From assembly GCA_002772195.1 (NCBI GenBank), contig PCSG01000123.1, positions 169-5,811 on the forward strand: a stretch of 5,643 nucleotides of DNA, in the 5' to 3' direction. The position numbers were made by a program, and so were the translations under genes. This DNA comes from Desulfobacterales bacterium CG23_combo_of_CG06-09_8_20_14_all_51_8 (lineage in GTDB: Bacteria > Desulfobacterota > Desulfobacteria > Desulfobacterales > Desulfosalsimonadaceae). Of this stretch, positions 1 through 5,132 are shown in pieces (positions within the stretch are counted from its first letter, which is position 1; each line of letters starts with the position of its first letter). The notes under the pieces are model-generated. The model did not search any database. It was not told the origin of the DNA and saw only the letters and a list, made by a program, of their open reading frames with translations.

Positions 1-1088
1 AAGCGATCGCAGGACTCTGCAAGGACGCCGAAATTTCCGAAGATGATGTTTTTCTGATGGCGGTTGCCGGCAATACCGCCATGACCCACTTGTTTCTCGG
101 GCTGCCGCCCCAACATATCATCCGGGAACCCTATATTCCGGTGGTCAATTTTCCCAACACGGTGACAGCCAAAGACCTGGGCATCCGCATCCGGGGCACC
201 GCACGGATTTTCATTTTTCCCAATGTGGGCAGTTATTTCGGAGGAGACCTGATTTCCGGGATTATTTATTCAGGGCTTCATGACCGGGAGGATGTCGCCA
301 TCCTGGTGGACGTGGGAACCAATGCCGAGGTGGTGCTGGGAAACCGAGACTGGCTCGTGGCCTGCGCCGGGGCTGCGGGCCCGGCTCTTGAAGGCGGCGT
401 TTCAAAGATCGGCATGACCGCCAAACCCGGCGTGATCGACCGGATTTTCATAGATCCAAGTACTGGGGAATTTGACCTGCACACCATTGACGAACGGCCG
501 CCCCGGGGCATCTGCGGGTCCGGCATGATCGATTTGATGGCCCAACTGTTTCTGGCCGGCATGGTGGATATTCAAGGCAAACTAGTGCCGGAGAAATGCG
601 GAAGCCGCCTGAGGGAAACCGACGGCATCCGCCGCATTGTAATTGTCGGGGAGAATGCATCGGCCACGGGCGCGGAACTCTCCATCAGCCAGGTGGACAT
701 CGACAGCCTGATCCGGTCCAAGGCGGCCATGTACACGATCCTTGCCACCATCACCCGGTATGTGGGCGTTACCTTCGCCGATCTTTCCAAATTTTTTGTC
801 GCCGGGACATTCGGGTCGTTCATCAATCCCCGGTCCGCCATCACCATCGGCATGATTCCCGACCTTCTGGAAACCACCTACCGGTCATTGGGCAACAGTT
901 CCCTGGGAGGCGTCGCCATGGTCCTGATATCCCGGGATGCCCTGGATGCGGCCGCAGCCGTGCGGGACCGGATCACCTATCTGGAGCTCAACGTGAACCA
1001 GGAATTCATGAACCGGTTTTCCGCCGCCAAGTTTCTGCCCCATACGGACCCGTCGCTGTTCCCGTCGGTGCGGCGGATGGTATTGTAA
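1..1088 (+). CDS. RACo-like ASKHA activator of corrinoid proteins, C-terminal part (5' end outside window)
   Basis: The frame is open from base 3 to the TAA at 1086-1088, so about 361 C-terminal residues are present and the true start lies left of the window. The Met at 57 is internal: coding-like sequence (AIAGLCKDAEISEDDVFL) precedes it in frame. The family (DUF4445, RACo/RamA type) uses ATP to drive reductive reactivation of Co(II) corrinoid proteins in methyltransferase systems; full-length members usually carry an N-terminal 2Fe-2S ferredoxin domain, not visible here. Counting from the Met at 57, recognisable family segments are AVAGNTAMTH (2-11), the phosphate-binding-like VDVGTNAEVVLGN (84-96), CAGAAGPALEGG (103-114), GICGSGMIDLMAQL (151-164), VAGTFGSFINPRSAITIGMIPD (248-269, the ASKHA adenosine-side region), GNSSLGG (279-285) and the terminal FMNRFSAAKFLPH (317-329). 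Nothing looks broken. The next gene starts 71 bp downstream on the same strand without a visible terminator between, so co-transcription is plausible. The family call is firm; the exact corrinoid partner is unknown. Confidence 0.88.
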   Translation, partial: AIAGLCKDAEISEDDVFLMAVAGNTAMTHLFLGLPPQHIIREPYIPVVNFPNTVTAKDLGIRIRGTARIFIFPNVGSYFGGDLISGIIYSGLHDREDVAILVDVGTNAEVVLGNRDWLVACAGAAGPALEGGVSKIGMTAKPGVIDRIFIDPSTGEFDLHTIDERPPRGICGSGMIDLMAQLFLAGMVDIQGKLVPEKCGSRLRETDGIRRIVIVGENASATGAELSISQVDIDSLIRSKAAMYTILATITRYVGVTFADLSKFFVAGTFGSFINPRSAITIGMIPDLLETTYRSLGNSSLGGVAMVLISRDALDAAAAVRDRITYLELNVNQEFMNRFSAAKFLPHTDPSLFPSVRRMVL

Positions 1089-1142
1089 AAAGCTGTTTAT
1101 TCATTAAAATATCACCCGAAGGATTTATTGAAAAAACTATTC

Positions 1143-1148
1143 AGAGGA
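1143..1148 (+). promoter_or_regulatory. Ribosome binding site of the HTH-cupin gene
   Basis: AGAGGA lies 11 bases before the ATG at 1160. The spacing is slightly long, but no better in-frame start is nearby and the protein's KaiC-like beginning (SSGITGLDQLLSGL) follows directly, which supports the ATG at 1160. Confidence 0.5.
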
Positions 1149-1159
1149 ATTGACCGCTG

Positions 1160-2452
1160 ATGAAAAGAAAACGCGTATCTTCCGGTATTACAGGGCTGGA
1201 CCAGCTTTTAAGCGGCTTGTACATCGGCGACAATGTCATCTGGTACGATGATGCAGGCTCCCTGGCGGCCCCGTTCTGCATGAAGTTCATCAAAGAATCC
1301 CAGCGGCAGAAAAAACCGATCATTTATGTGACCTTTGACCGATCGCCCAAAAATTTGATTGAGAAACTCGGTCCCCTGGCTGAAAATCAGCAATTGACCA
1401 TTCTGGACTGTTTCACCAACGGCAAAGGGGACAAGGCGGAAATTTTTACAAAATTTTATGAAAAAGACGGAGCCCAGTGGCCTTACCAGGTGATCAAAGT
1501 CACCGAACCCTGGAAGCCGGAAAGTGTGTCGGATGCGATTTACGGACTGCATAAGACACTCACCGGGGATGTCCGGTTTGTCATCGAGAGCCTGACCGGC
1601 ATGCAGGACCTGTGGGAGGGGGAAGACCACATCCTGAAATTTTATTCCCGTGCATGCCCGAAATTATATGAACTGGACACCATCGCTTACTGGATCGTTG
1701 AGAAAGGGGCGCATTCGAATAAACTGAAAGCCTACATCAACCAGATTGCCCAGGTCGCCATTGATCTTTCCATCAAAAGAGGCAAGTCTTCCCTTAAGAT
1801 TTTAAAAGCGGAGAAGCGTACTCCCAGGGCATTAAGTGAAGCCTTTTATTATGCCCATGAAGGAGATGAGATTCTTCTGGAAGGCGACGCAAAAGAAAAA
1901 GCACCGCATGATTTGGGAGTGCGGATTAAACAAGTCAGGAAAAATCAGGGGATGTCGCAGAAAGATCTGGCCAACTGTATCGGGGTAACGCCAAGCCATA
2001 TTTCACAGATTGAAAGCAATCTGATTTATCCGTCTTTGCCGGTGCTGTATAAGGTCGCGGAGCATCTTTCCGTTGAAGTGAGCTCGTTTTTTCAGGATAA
2101 AACCTTGCCGGTCAAAACCGTTTTTTCTCGAGGCAATGCGGTCAATATCAGCCTGCCGGATATGCCCAAAGACAGTATTTACGCCCAGCAGCTCACGCCT
2201 CCGGACCTGGACGCAAAAGTGGAGCTGTATCTGATTCAGATTCTGCCGGAAAAGAAACTGCCGGCGCATTTTTTTGCTTATAAAGGAGAAGAAATCGGCC
2301 ATGTGCTGTCCGGCAAGATAAAAGTTTTCTGTCAGAACGAGACGCATGCGTTAGAGGCCGGTGATACCATTTACCTGAAAACGGATTTCCCCGCCCATTG
2401 GATCAATCCAGGACCGGAAACAGCGAAGCTGCTGTGGATTAAAGTCCGGTAG
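1160..2452 (+). CDS. Three-domain regulator: degenerate KaiC/RecA-like domain + XRE HTH + cupin
   Basis: This is a 430-residue cytoplasmic protein, probably a transcription regulator. Residues 1-235 resemble the RecA/KaiC/Rad55 fold: the start SSGITGLDQLLSGL matches the KaiC-type 'tGi.gLD.ll.GGl' opening, then GDNVIWYDDAGSLAA (23-37) occupies the Walker A place but has Leu-Ala-Ala where Gly-Lys-Thr is expected, and RFVIESLTG (139-147) sits at Walker B with Glu143 in place of Asp. ATP hydrolysis is therefore unlikely. Residues 253-311 form an XRE-type helix-turn-helix (VRIKQVRKNQGMSQKDLA, then GVTPSHISQIES). Residues 340-430 form a cupin: LPAHFFAYKGEEIGHVLSGKIKV (His370, Glu377/378, Gly385) and LEAGDTIYLKTDFPAHWINPG (Asp402, His413, Asn416), as in XRE-cupin regulators that sense small ligands. 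Its position behind a corrinoid-activator gene suggests that it controls or responds to a methyl-transfer pathway; that is inference. Its stop is 6 bp from the end of the convergent toxin gene. Confidence 0.85.
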   Translation: MKRKRVSSGITGLDQLLSGLYIGDNVIWYDDAGSLAAPFCMKFIKESQRQKKPIIYVTFDRSPKNLIEKLGPLAENQQLTILDCFTNGKGDKAEIFTKFYEKDGAQWPYQVIKVTEPWKPESVSDAIYGLHKTLTGDVRFVIESLTGMQDLWEGEDHILKFYSRACPKLYELDTIAYWIVEKGAHSNKLKAYINQIAQVAIDLSIKRGKSSLKILKAEKRTPRALSEAFYYAHEGDEILLEGDAKEKAPHDLGVRIKQVRKNQGMSQKDLANCIGVTPSHISQIESNLIYPSLPVLYKVAEHLSVEVSSFFQDKTLPVKTVFSRGNAVNISLPDMPKDSIYAQQLTPPDLDAKVELYLIQILPEKKLPAHFFAYKGEEIGHVLSGKIKVFCQNETHALEAGDTIYLKTDFPAHWINPGPETAKLLWIKVR

Positions 2453-2458
2453 CGTTAT

Positions 2459-2850
2459 TTACTTTTCTGTCCTGTTGATCTTTTTGATTCGGAATCTGTT
2501 ATTCTGAAACACGCAAAAATTGTCTTTTATCCGGGATGAATAGTTTTTCATAATATATTTAACGACTTCTAATTTTTCCGGGCCGGATGCATCTTCCAAT
2601 CTCAATAGCAGCACCCCGGAATGCCGCATCAAAGAATGATAAACAATTCCCCGAAGTCCTTGTCCATCGTCACAACCATGCGATTTTCCGAGACGGCAAT
2701 GCGGATAATCTCATCATCTTCCATGCGCGGGTCGATATCTCTTACCGCTTTTGTATCAAAACCTTCTTCCAACAGATATTTTTCGATTCCCTTACCCACG
2801 CCGACATCAACCAGAAACCTCAATCCGTGCGGGTTCATCCGGCCACCCAT
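2459..2850 (-). pseudogene. DUF5615 PIN-like toxin, split by a single frameshift
   Basis: This is the toxin half of a DUF433/DUF5615 pair; the family is VapC-like and predicted to be an RNase. Reading from the ATG at 2838, the first frame gives MNPHGLRFLVDVGVG, the acidic segment RDIDPRMEDDEI and TMDKDFGEL, with the expected PIN-type acidic residues Asp11, Asp41/42, Asp59 and Asp61, then hits TGA at 2629-2631. A -1 shift at 2641-2644 (rereading G2644) gives DFGEL-V-YHSLMRHSGVLLLRLED and continues to NFCVFQNNRFRIKK and a TAA at 2459-2461, the normal C-terminal half of the family. The restored product is 126 residues, a normal family length. The start is ambiguous: the ATG at 2838 overlaps the antitoxin stop as ATGA, while the ATG at 2850 has a better ribosome site (AGGTG). 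The cause may be a one-base deletion, a sequencing error or, less likely, recoding; no classic slippery heptamer is present. All four acidic residues lie before the break, but the core strand GVLLLRL lies after it. Confidence 0.82.
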
Positions 2851-3083
2851 AATGGAAACACCTGCTCTTCTTCGATCAGCCCGGTAGCGTATGCGAATAC
2901 AGCCTGAAAATCCTCCTTTTCCAGTTCTGGATACTCCTCAAGCAGTTCCTTTTCAGACAACCCGCCCGAAAGCGCCCGGAGAATCTGCTCCACAGTGATC
3001 CGCATCCCCCGGATAGTTGGTTTGCCCACCATGATGTTTGGATTTAACGTGATTCTTGCAAGTAAAGCTTCCGTATTTGCCAT
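2835..3083 (-). CDS. DUF433 family antitoxin
   Basis: This 82-residue protein is the expected antitoxin partner of a DUF5615 PIN-like toxin. The family signature is clear: ARITLNPNIMVGKPTIRG (9-26) followed by MRITVEQILRALSGGLSEKE (27-46), a helix-turn-helix-like segment, and LLEEYPELEKEDFQAVFAYA (47-66). Such proteins are thought to bind DNA and neutralise the toxin. The ATG at 3083 has a good ribosome site (GGAGA on the minus strand, 3091-3095, 7 bases away). The stop overlaps the toxin start at 2838 as ATGA, the coupling typical of toxin-antitoxin operons. The antitoxin is intact although its toxin is frameshifted. An inverted repeat 69 bp upstream could be an operator for autoregulation. 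Confidence 0.87.
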   Translation of the reverse strand: MANTEALLARITLNPNIMVGKPTIRGMRITVEQILRALSGGLSEKELLEEYPELEKEDFQAVFAYATGLIEEEQVFPLWVAG

Positions 3084-3090
3084 ATTTGTT

Positions 3091-3095
3091 TCTCC
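3091..3095 (-). promoter_or_regulatory. Ribosome binding site of the antitoxin gene
   Basis: GGAGA on the minus strand, 7 bases before the ATG at 3083. It fixes the antitoxin start and agrees with where the DUF433 similarity begins. Confidence 0.6.
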
Positions 3096-3151
3096 AATGT
3101 TTATTGCATGGAAACCATTTTTTATAAGATGAATTATTGCGGAATTCCCCC

Positions 3152-3170
3152 AATATCTTTTAACGATATT
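3152..3170. promoter_or_regulatory. Candidate operator: inverted repeat AATATC-N7-GATATT
   Basis: Six-base arms AATATC (3152-3157) and GATATT (3165-3170) are separated by seven bases, and a run of five C flanks each side. It lies in the 133-bp gap between the SHOCT gene and the antitoxin start, where a promoter of the antitoxin-toxin operon must sit. I could not place convincing -35 and -10 boxes. Operator function is inference; six-base arms can occur by chance. Confidence 0.3.
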
Positions 3171-3216
3171 CCCCCTCTAATTTGTATGTTTTTAGTGCTG
3201 ATTCTTTAGCTCTTTT

Positions 3217-3953
3217 TTATGCCAATAATTTTTTTTTCTGCGCTTCAAATTCTTTCTCGGTTATAATGCCCTGATTCATTAATTCCAATAACTTATATAT
3301 TTCAGCAGAGACCATAATATTGTTTTTCGGTGGCGGCTCTTTTGCTATCTCTTTAATTTCTATGGTGCTGGCATTATCTTTTTCGTTAGCCTGGCTAATC
3401 AATACATTTATAATTGCGTGACATTTCATAGCTTTTTCGATAGCGTTTTTATAAAGATAACTCTGCTTCCCTGTCGCTGTTTGCAAAAACCTAATGATAT
3501 GCACCGGATTGTTAGTATCTTTTACAATGATTTTCAGATCAATCTGGGTAATGTAATTTACTGAGATTGAATTTGAATTTGATTTACCTGTTAAGCCTCC
3601 GACTACAGCCCCAGCACCTCCAAACAAAACCCCTCCTACAATTGCACGGCCAAGCCTGCCTTCTGTTTTTGTCTCTGTTCTTGTAATTGTCTCCCCGTTT
3701 TCTATTATTTCAGCGGAAAGAATATCTTGGCAGTCGAAAACTCTGAAATTGTATGTGTTCTTAAAAAAACAAATTTTTCTTTGTATCTCATCGTAGGCGA
3801 TACCCGCGTTATTACAACCTGTTACCATATTTGAAAACGTGAACTCAGGAATTGATTTAAGTCGTTTTTTAAGTCGTTCCTCATCGACTTCTTTTTGTGC
3901 CGTTTTTATTTTTAAAAATATTGCTCTGATAATGAGATAAAAGATTAATAAGA
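3217..3953 (-). pseudogene. SHOCT-domain protein with glycine-zipper segment, 5' end removed by the adjacent element
   Basis: The longest ATG-initiated product starts at 3828 and has 203 residues. It ends in a SHOCT domain (IYKLLELMNQGIITEKEFEA, 177-196, then QKKKLLA), a short oligomerisation motif. It also has a glycine-rich hydrophobic stretch (GRLGRAIVGGVLFGGAGAVV, 57-76) of the glycine-zipper type and an N-terminal beta-rich part (FRVFDCQDILSAEIIENGET) resembling bacterial PH-like modules. The frame stays open upstream of this ATG for 42 more codons, to 3953: a hydrophobic helix (LLIFYLIIRAIFL) and a charged linker (KTAQKEVDEERLKKRLKSIP), with no ATG, GTG or TTG. It closes at a TAA (3955-3957) formed by the end of the repeat element. 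The ATG at 3828 has no ribosome site. I infer an N-terminally truncated membrane-anchored protein; a shortened product from 3828 remains possible. The molecular function is unknown. Confidence 0.65.
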
Positions 3954-4050
3954 TTTATATGAAAATGGAAAATTTAATATTTAATTCAATCGGTTGTATG
4001 TGGCCCAATTTTCATTGTTCGTTGTGCCCGGCCGGGCATGGGGGTTATTA
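3954..4050 (+). repeat. Left terminal inverted repeat
   Basis: It pairs with 4344-4440 in inverse orientation. The two mismatches are A4007 against G4387 and C4032 against A4362. It contains the perfect palindrome TGCCCGGCCGGGCA at 4025-4038. Confidence 0.9.
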
Positions 4051-4056
4051 TAGATA

Positions 4057-4073
4057 TTGGGCCAAAAGCCCAA
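4057..4073. other. Small hairpin inside the element
   Basis: TTGGGC (4057-4062) and GCCCAA (4068-4073) flank a five-base loop, followed by A/T-rich sequence. It could act as a weak terminator protecting the element from outside transcription, or be a fold used in transposition. Its upstream arm can alternatively pair with 4001-4009 in the left repeat. Confidence 0.35.
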
Positions 4074-4289
4074 AATAAATTATTATCCATAAATGACCAA
4101 CTTTTACATTAATTATAAATGTTCACAGAGTGCTTCCATCTACATATTTTTATGCCGCACCGACCTTTTAGTCAAGGCGAATTAGAAAACGAAGGTTTCT
4201 TAGAGGTAGACGCGAATATTTCATCCAAAATTTTTTTTGAACTTCGATTCCCAAATTTTTTTGCGCGCACTCGAACGTTTTTTGGGGTG

Positions 4290-4324
4290 GTTACAGATGT
4301 TTCTTAATAAAATTAACCTGTAAC
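4290..4324. repeat. Internal inverted repeat near the right end of the element
   Basis: GTTACAG (4290-4296) is repeated inverted as CTGTAAC (4318-4324) with 21 bases between, just inside the right terminal repeat. Its role is unknown and seven-base arms may be chance. Confidence 0.3.
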
Positions 4325-4343
4325 GAACCCATTTCTACTTTTT

Positions 4344-4440
4344 TAATAACCCCCATGCCCGACCGGGCACAACGAACAATGAAAATGGGGCCACATACAA
4401 CCGATTGAATTAAATATTAAATTTTCCATTTTCATATAAA
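4344..4440 (-). repeat. Right terminal inverted repeat
   Basis: It is the inverse copy of 3954-4050 with two differences. The palindrome is imperfect here: TGCCCGACCGGGCA at 4356-4369. Confidence 0.9.
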
Positions 4441-4747
4441 AAAGCTCCAGAATCAAACCCCCATATTTACATCTATCTTTTTTCGTCTACATCTTCTGTT
4501 TTCATGTTCAGCAAATACAATCGCAGCAGATAAATTAAGCTTTCTTTTTTTTACACGGCAAAATTTGTCCTTAAAAACCGTTTTATGGGCAGTCAACATC
4601 GTTCGAATCCAATAAACACTTATCGTTGATTCTGTTAAATCGGCAGGCGGCCAGCGAAAGGAGGTGGGCATAAGAAGAATAATACAGTTTAACATCATAG
4701 GGTTCAGTTGAGCAGGCATAATTTAACCAAAAAATTCATTAAAAACC
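4441..4747. other. AT-rich stretch without a secure gene
   Basis: I find no recognisable protein or RNA gene here. A minus-strand frame (4453-4719, 88 codons) lacks a ribosome site and shows no family resemblance. Plus-strand frames are short; the longest recognisable pieces (NLSLKTVLWAVNIVRIQ, then after a stop TLIVDSVKSAGGQRKE) could be decayed coding sequence. The first bases on the minus strand (4441-4470) may be the detached 5' end of the SHOCT gene, since they join it in frame if the element is removed. A strong Shine-Dalgarno-like site without an ATG lies at 4657-4666. Confidence 0.5.
4657..4711 (+). other. Shine-Dalgarno-like site with only a 15-codon GTG frame
   Basis: AAAGGAGGTG (4657-4666) is as strong as the ribosome site of the next gene 90 bp downstream, yet no ATG follows. 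The embedded GTG at 4664 would be too close to use this site and would give only VGIRRIIQFNIIGFS before TGA at 4709-4711. It is likely a remnant of a decayed gene or a short leader. Confidence 0.25.
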
Positions 4748-4757
4748 AAGGAGGTGA
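4748..4757 (+). promoter_or_regulatory. Strong ribosome binding site of the 74-residue gene
   Basis: AAGGAGGTGA is almost a full complement of the 16S rRNA 3' end and sits at ideal spacing (GGAGG ends six bases before the ATG at 4761). It is the main reason to accept the downstream short frame as a real gene. Confidence 0.75.
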
Positions 4758-4760
4758 ACA

Positions 4761-4985
4761 ATGACTTTTTATTTTGATATTTTTCGTATTCCAGACCAAA
4801 TAATAAAAGGAAACGTCCGTATTTTGCAATTGATTTTGAAAACCTATAGCACTCGAAATGACGATATAATAATTGGCCCAGAGGATCTGATATCCGCCAG
4901 CGATTGGACTTGCTTTATTGATTCACTTATTCAAGAGCTAAGCGAGATCAGAAATGAAGGAGAAAATAATTTTAAAAACACTTAA
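4761..4985 (+). CDS. Small hypothetical protein, 74 residues
   Basis: I do not recognise this protein. It begins MTFYFDIFRIPDQIIKGN, continues with a probable helix (VRILQLILKTYS), a polar loop rich in Asp and Ile (RNDDIIIGPEDLISASDW) and an acidic helix (SLIQELSEIRNEGENN) at the C-terminus. It has no signal peptide, transmembrane segment or cysteine pair; a soluble, mostly helical protein is likely. Evidence that it is real is the near-perfect ribosome site and the strong terminator that starts 36 bp after its stop. It appears to be a single-gene unit beside a mobile element, between genes on the other strand, which suggests accessory or horizontally acquired DNA. A small toxin-antitoxin or phage-type role is possible but nothing in the sequence shows it. 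Confidence 0.6.
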   Translation: MTFYFDIFRIPDQIIKGNVRILQLILKTYSTRNDDIIIGPEDLISASDWTCFIDSLIQELSEIRNEGENNFKNT

Positions 4986-5007
4986 ACCGGCGCAAAAGGA
5001 ACAGACC

Positions 5008-5034
5008 ATGAATGAAAAAGGGCCATCCGTTTAA
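5008..5034 (+). other. Tiny frame MNEKGPSV overlapping the terminator
   Basis: An ATG with AAAGGAAC-type sequence upstream (4995-5002) opens an eight-codon frame that ends inside the terminator stem. It may be the stub of a lost second gene, a peptide coupled to termination, or chance. Confidence 0.15.
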
Positions 5035-5056
5035 CTTAACAAACGGATGGCCTTTT
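5014..5056. terminator. Strong bidirectional Rho-independent terminator
   Basis: A perfect 12-bp stem (GGCCATCCGTTT 5021-5032 with AAACGGATGGCC 5041-5052) closes an eight-base loop. On the plus strand it is followed by TTTT (5053-5056); on the minus strand by a C and five T (complement of AAAAAG, 5015-5020). It ends the 74-residue gene from the left and the glutamate synthase-like gene from the right. Confidence 0.9.
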
Positions 5057-5132
5057 GGGTTTCAGTGAGAATTGGCGGATTCGCATTCTGCGTTGCACCA
5101 CACCGCCAGTTTCTTAAAAATTCTAAAAGCAA

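Larger units (their letters stand above)
3954..4440. mobile_element. MITE-like element with 97-bp terminal inverted repeats
   Basis: The left 97 bp and the reverse complement of the right 97 bp match at 95 positions, enclosing 293 bp. The ends read TTTATATGAAAATGG inward. No convincing coding sequence lies inside; the only sizeable plus-strand frame (4119-4307) has no ribosome site and low-complexity composition. The structure fits a non-autonomous transposable element mobilised by a transposase encoded elsewhere. The target duplication cannot be settled: TA or TATA at the ends (3956-3959 and 4435-4438) is its own reverse complement, so it may be either part of the repeat or a duplicated target. 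No insertion-sequence family can be assigned from the sequence alone. Confidence 0.8.

Noticed and set aside
596..1153. 185-codon plus-strand frame overlapping the corrinoid activator gene
   Set aside because: It is the shifted frame of the RACo-like gene; its product is rich in His, Arg, Gly and Pro and has no family features.
1208..2347. Long minus-strand frames opposite the HTH-cupin gene
   Set aside because: They mirror the coding frame of a clear three-domain protein and show no ribosome sites or recognisable domains.
2587..2907. Plus-strand frames across the toxin region
   Set aside because: Antisense shadows of the DUF5615/DUF433 pair, whose family motifs are on the minus strand.
4119..4307. 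62-codon frame inside the mobile element
   Set aside because: No ribosome site, Phe-rich composition arising from T-runs, and no recognisable domain; not a transposase.
3954..4440. CRISPR-like or satellite repeat reading of the repeated blocks
   Set aside because: There are only two copies, in inverse orientation and 97 bp long; no repeat-spacer periodicity is present.
4609..4618. GTTCGAATCC resembling a tRNA T-arm
   Set aside because: The flanking bases do not form a five-pair stem and no acceptor, D or anticodon arms can be drawn around it.
4453..4719. 88-codon minus-strand frame right of the element
   Set aside because: No ribosome site before 4719, basic low-similarity product, no family match; it runs opposite a region that itself looks decayed.
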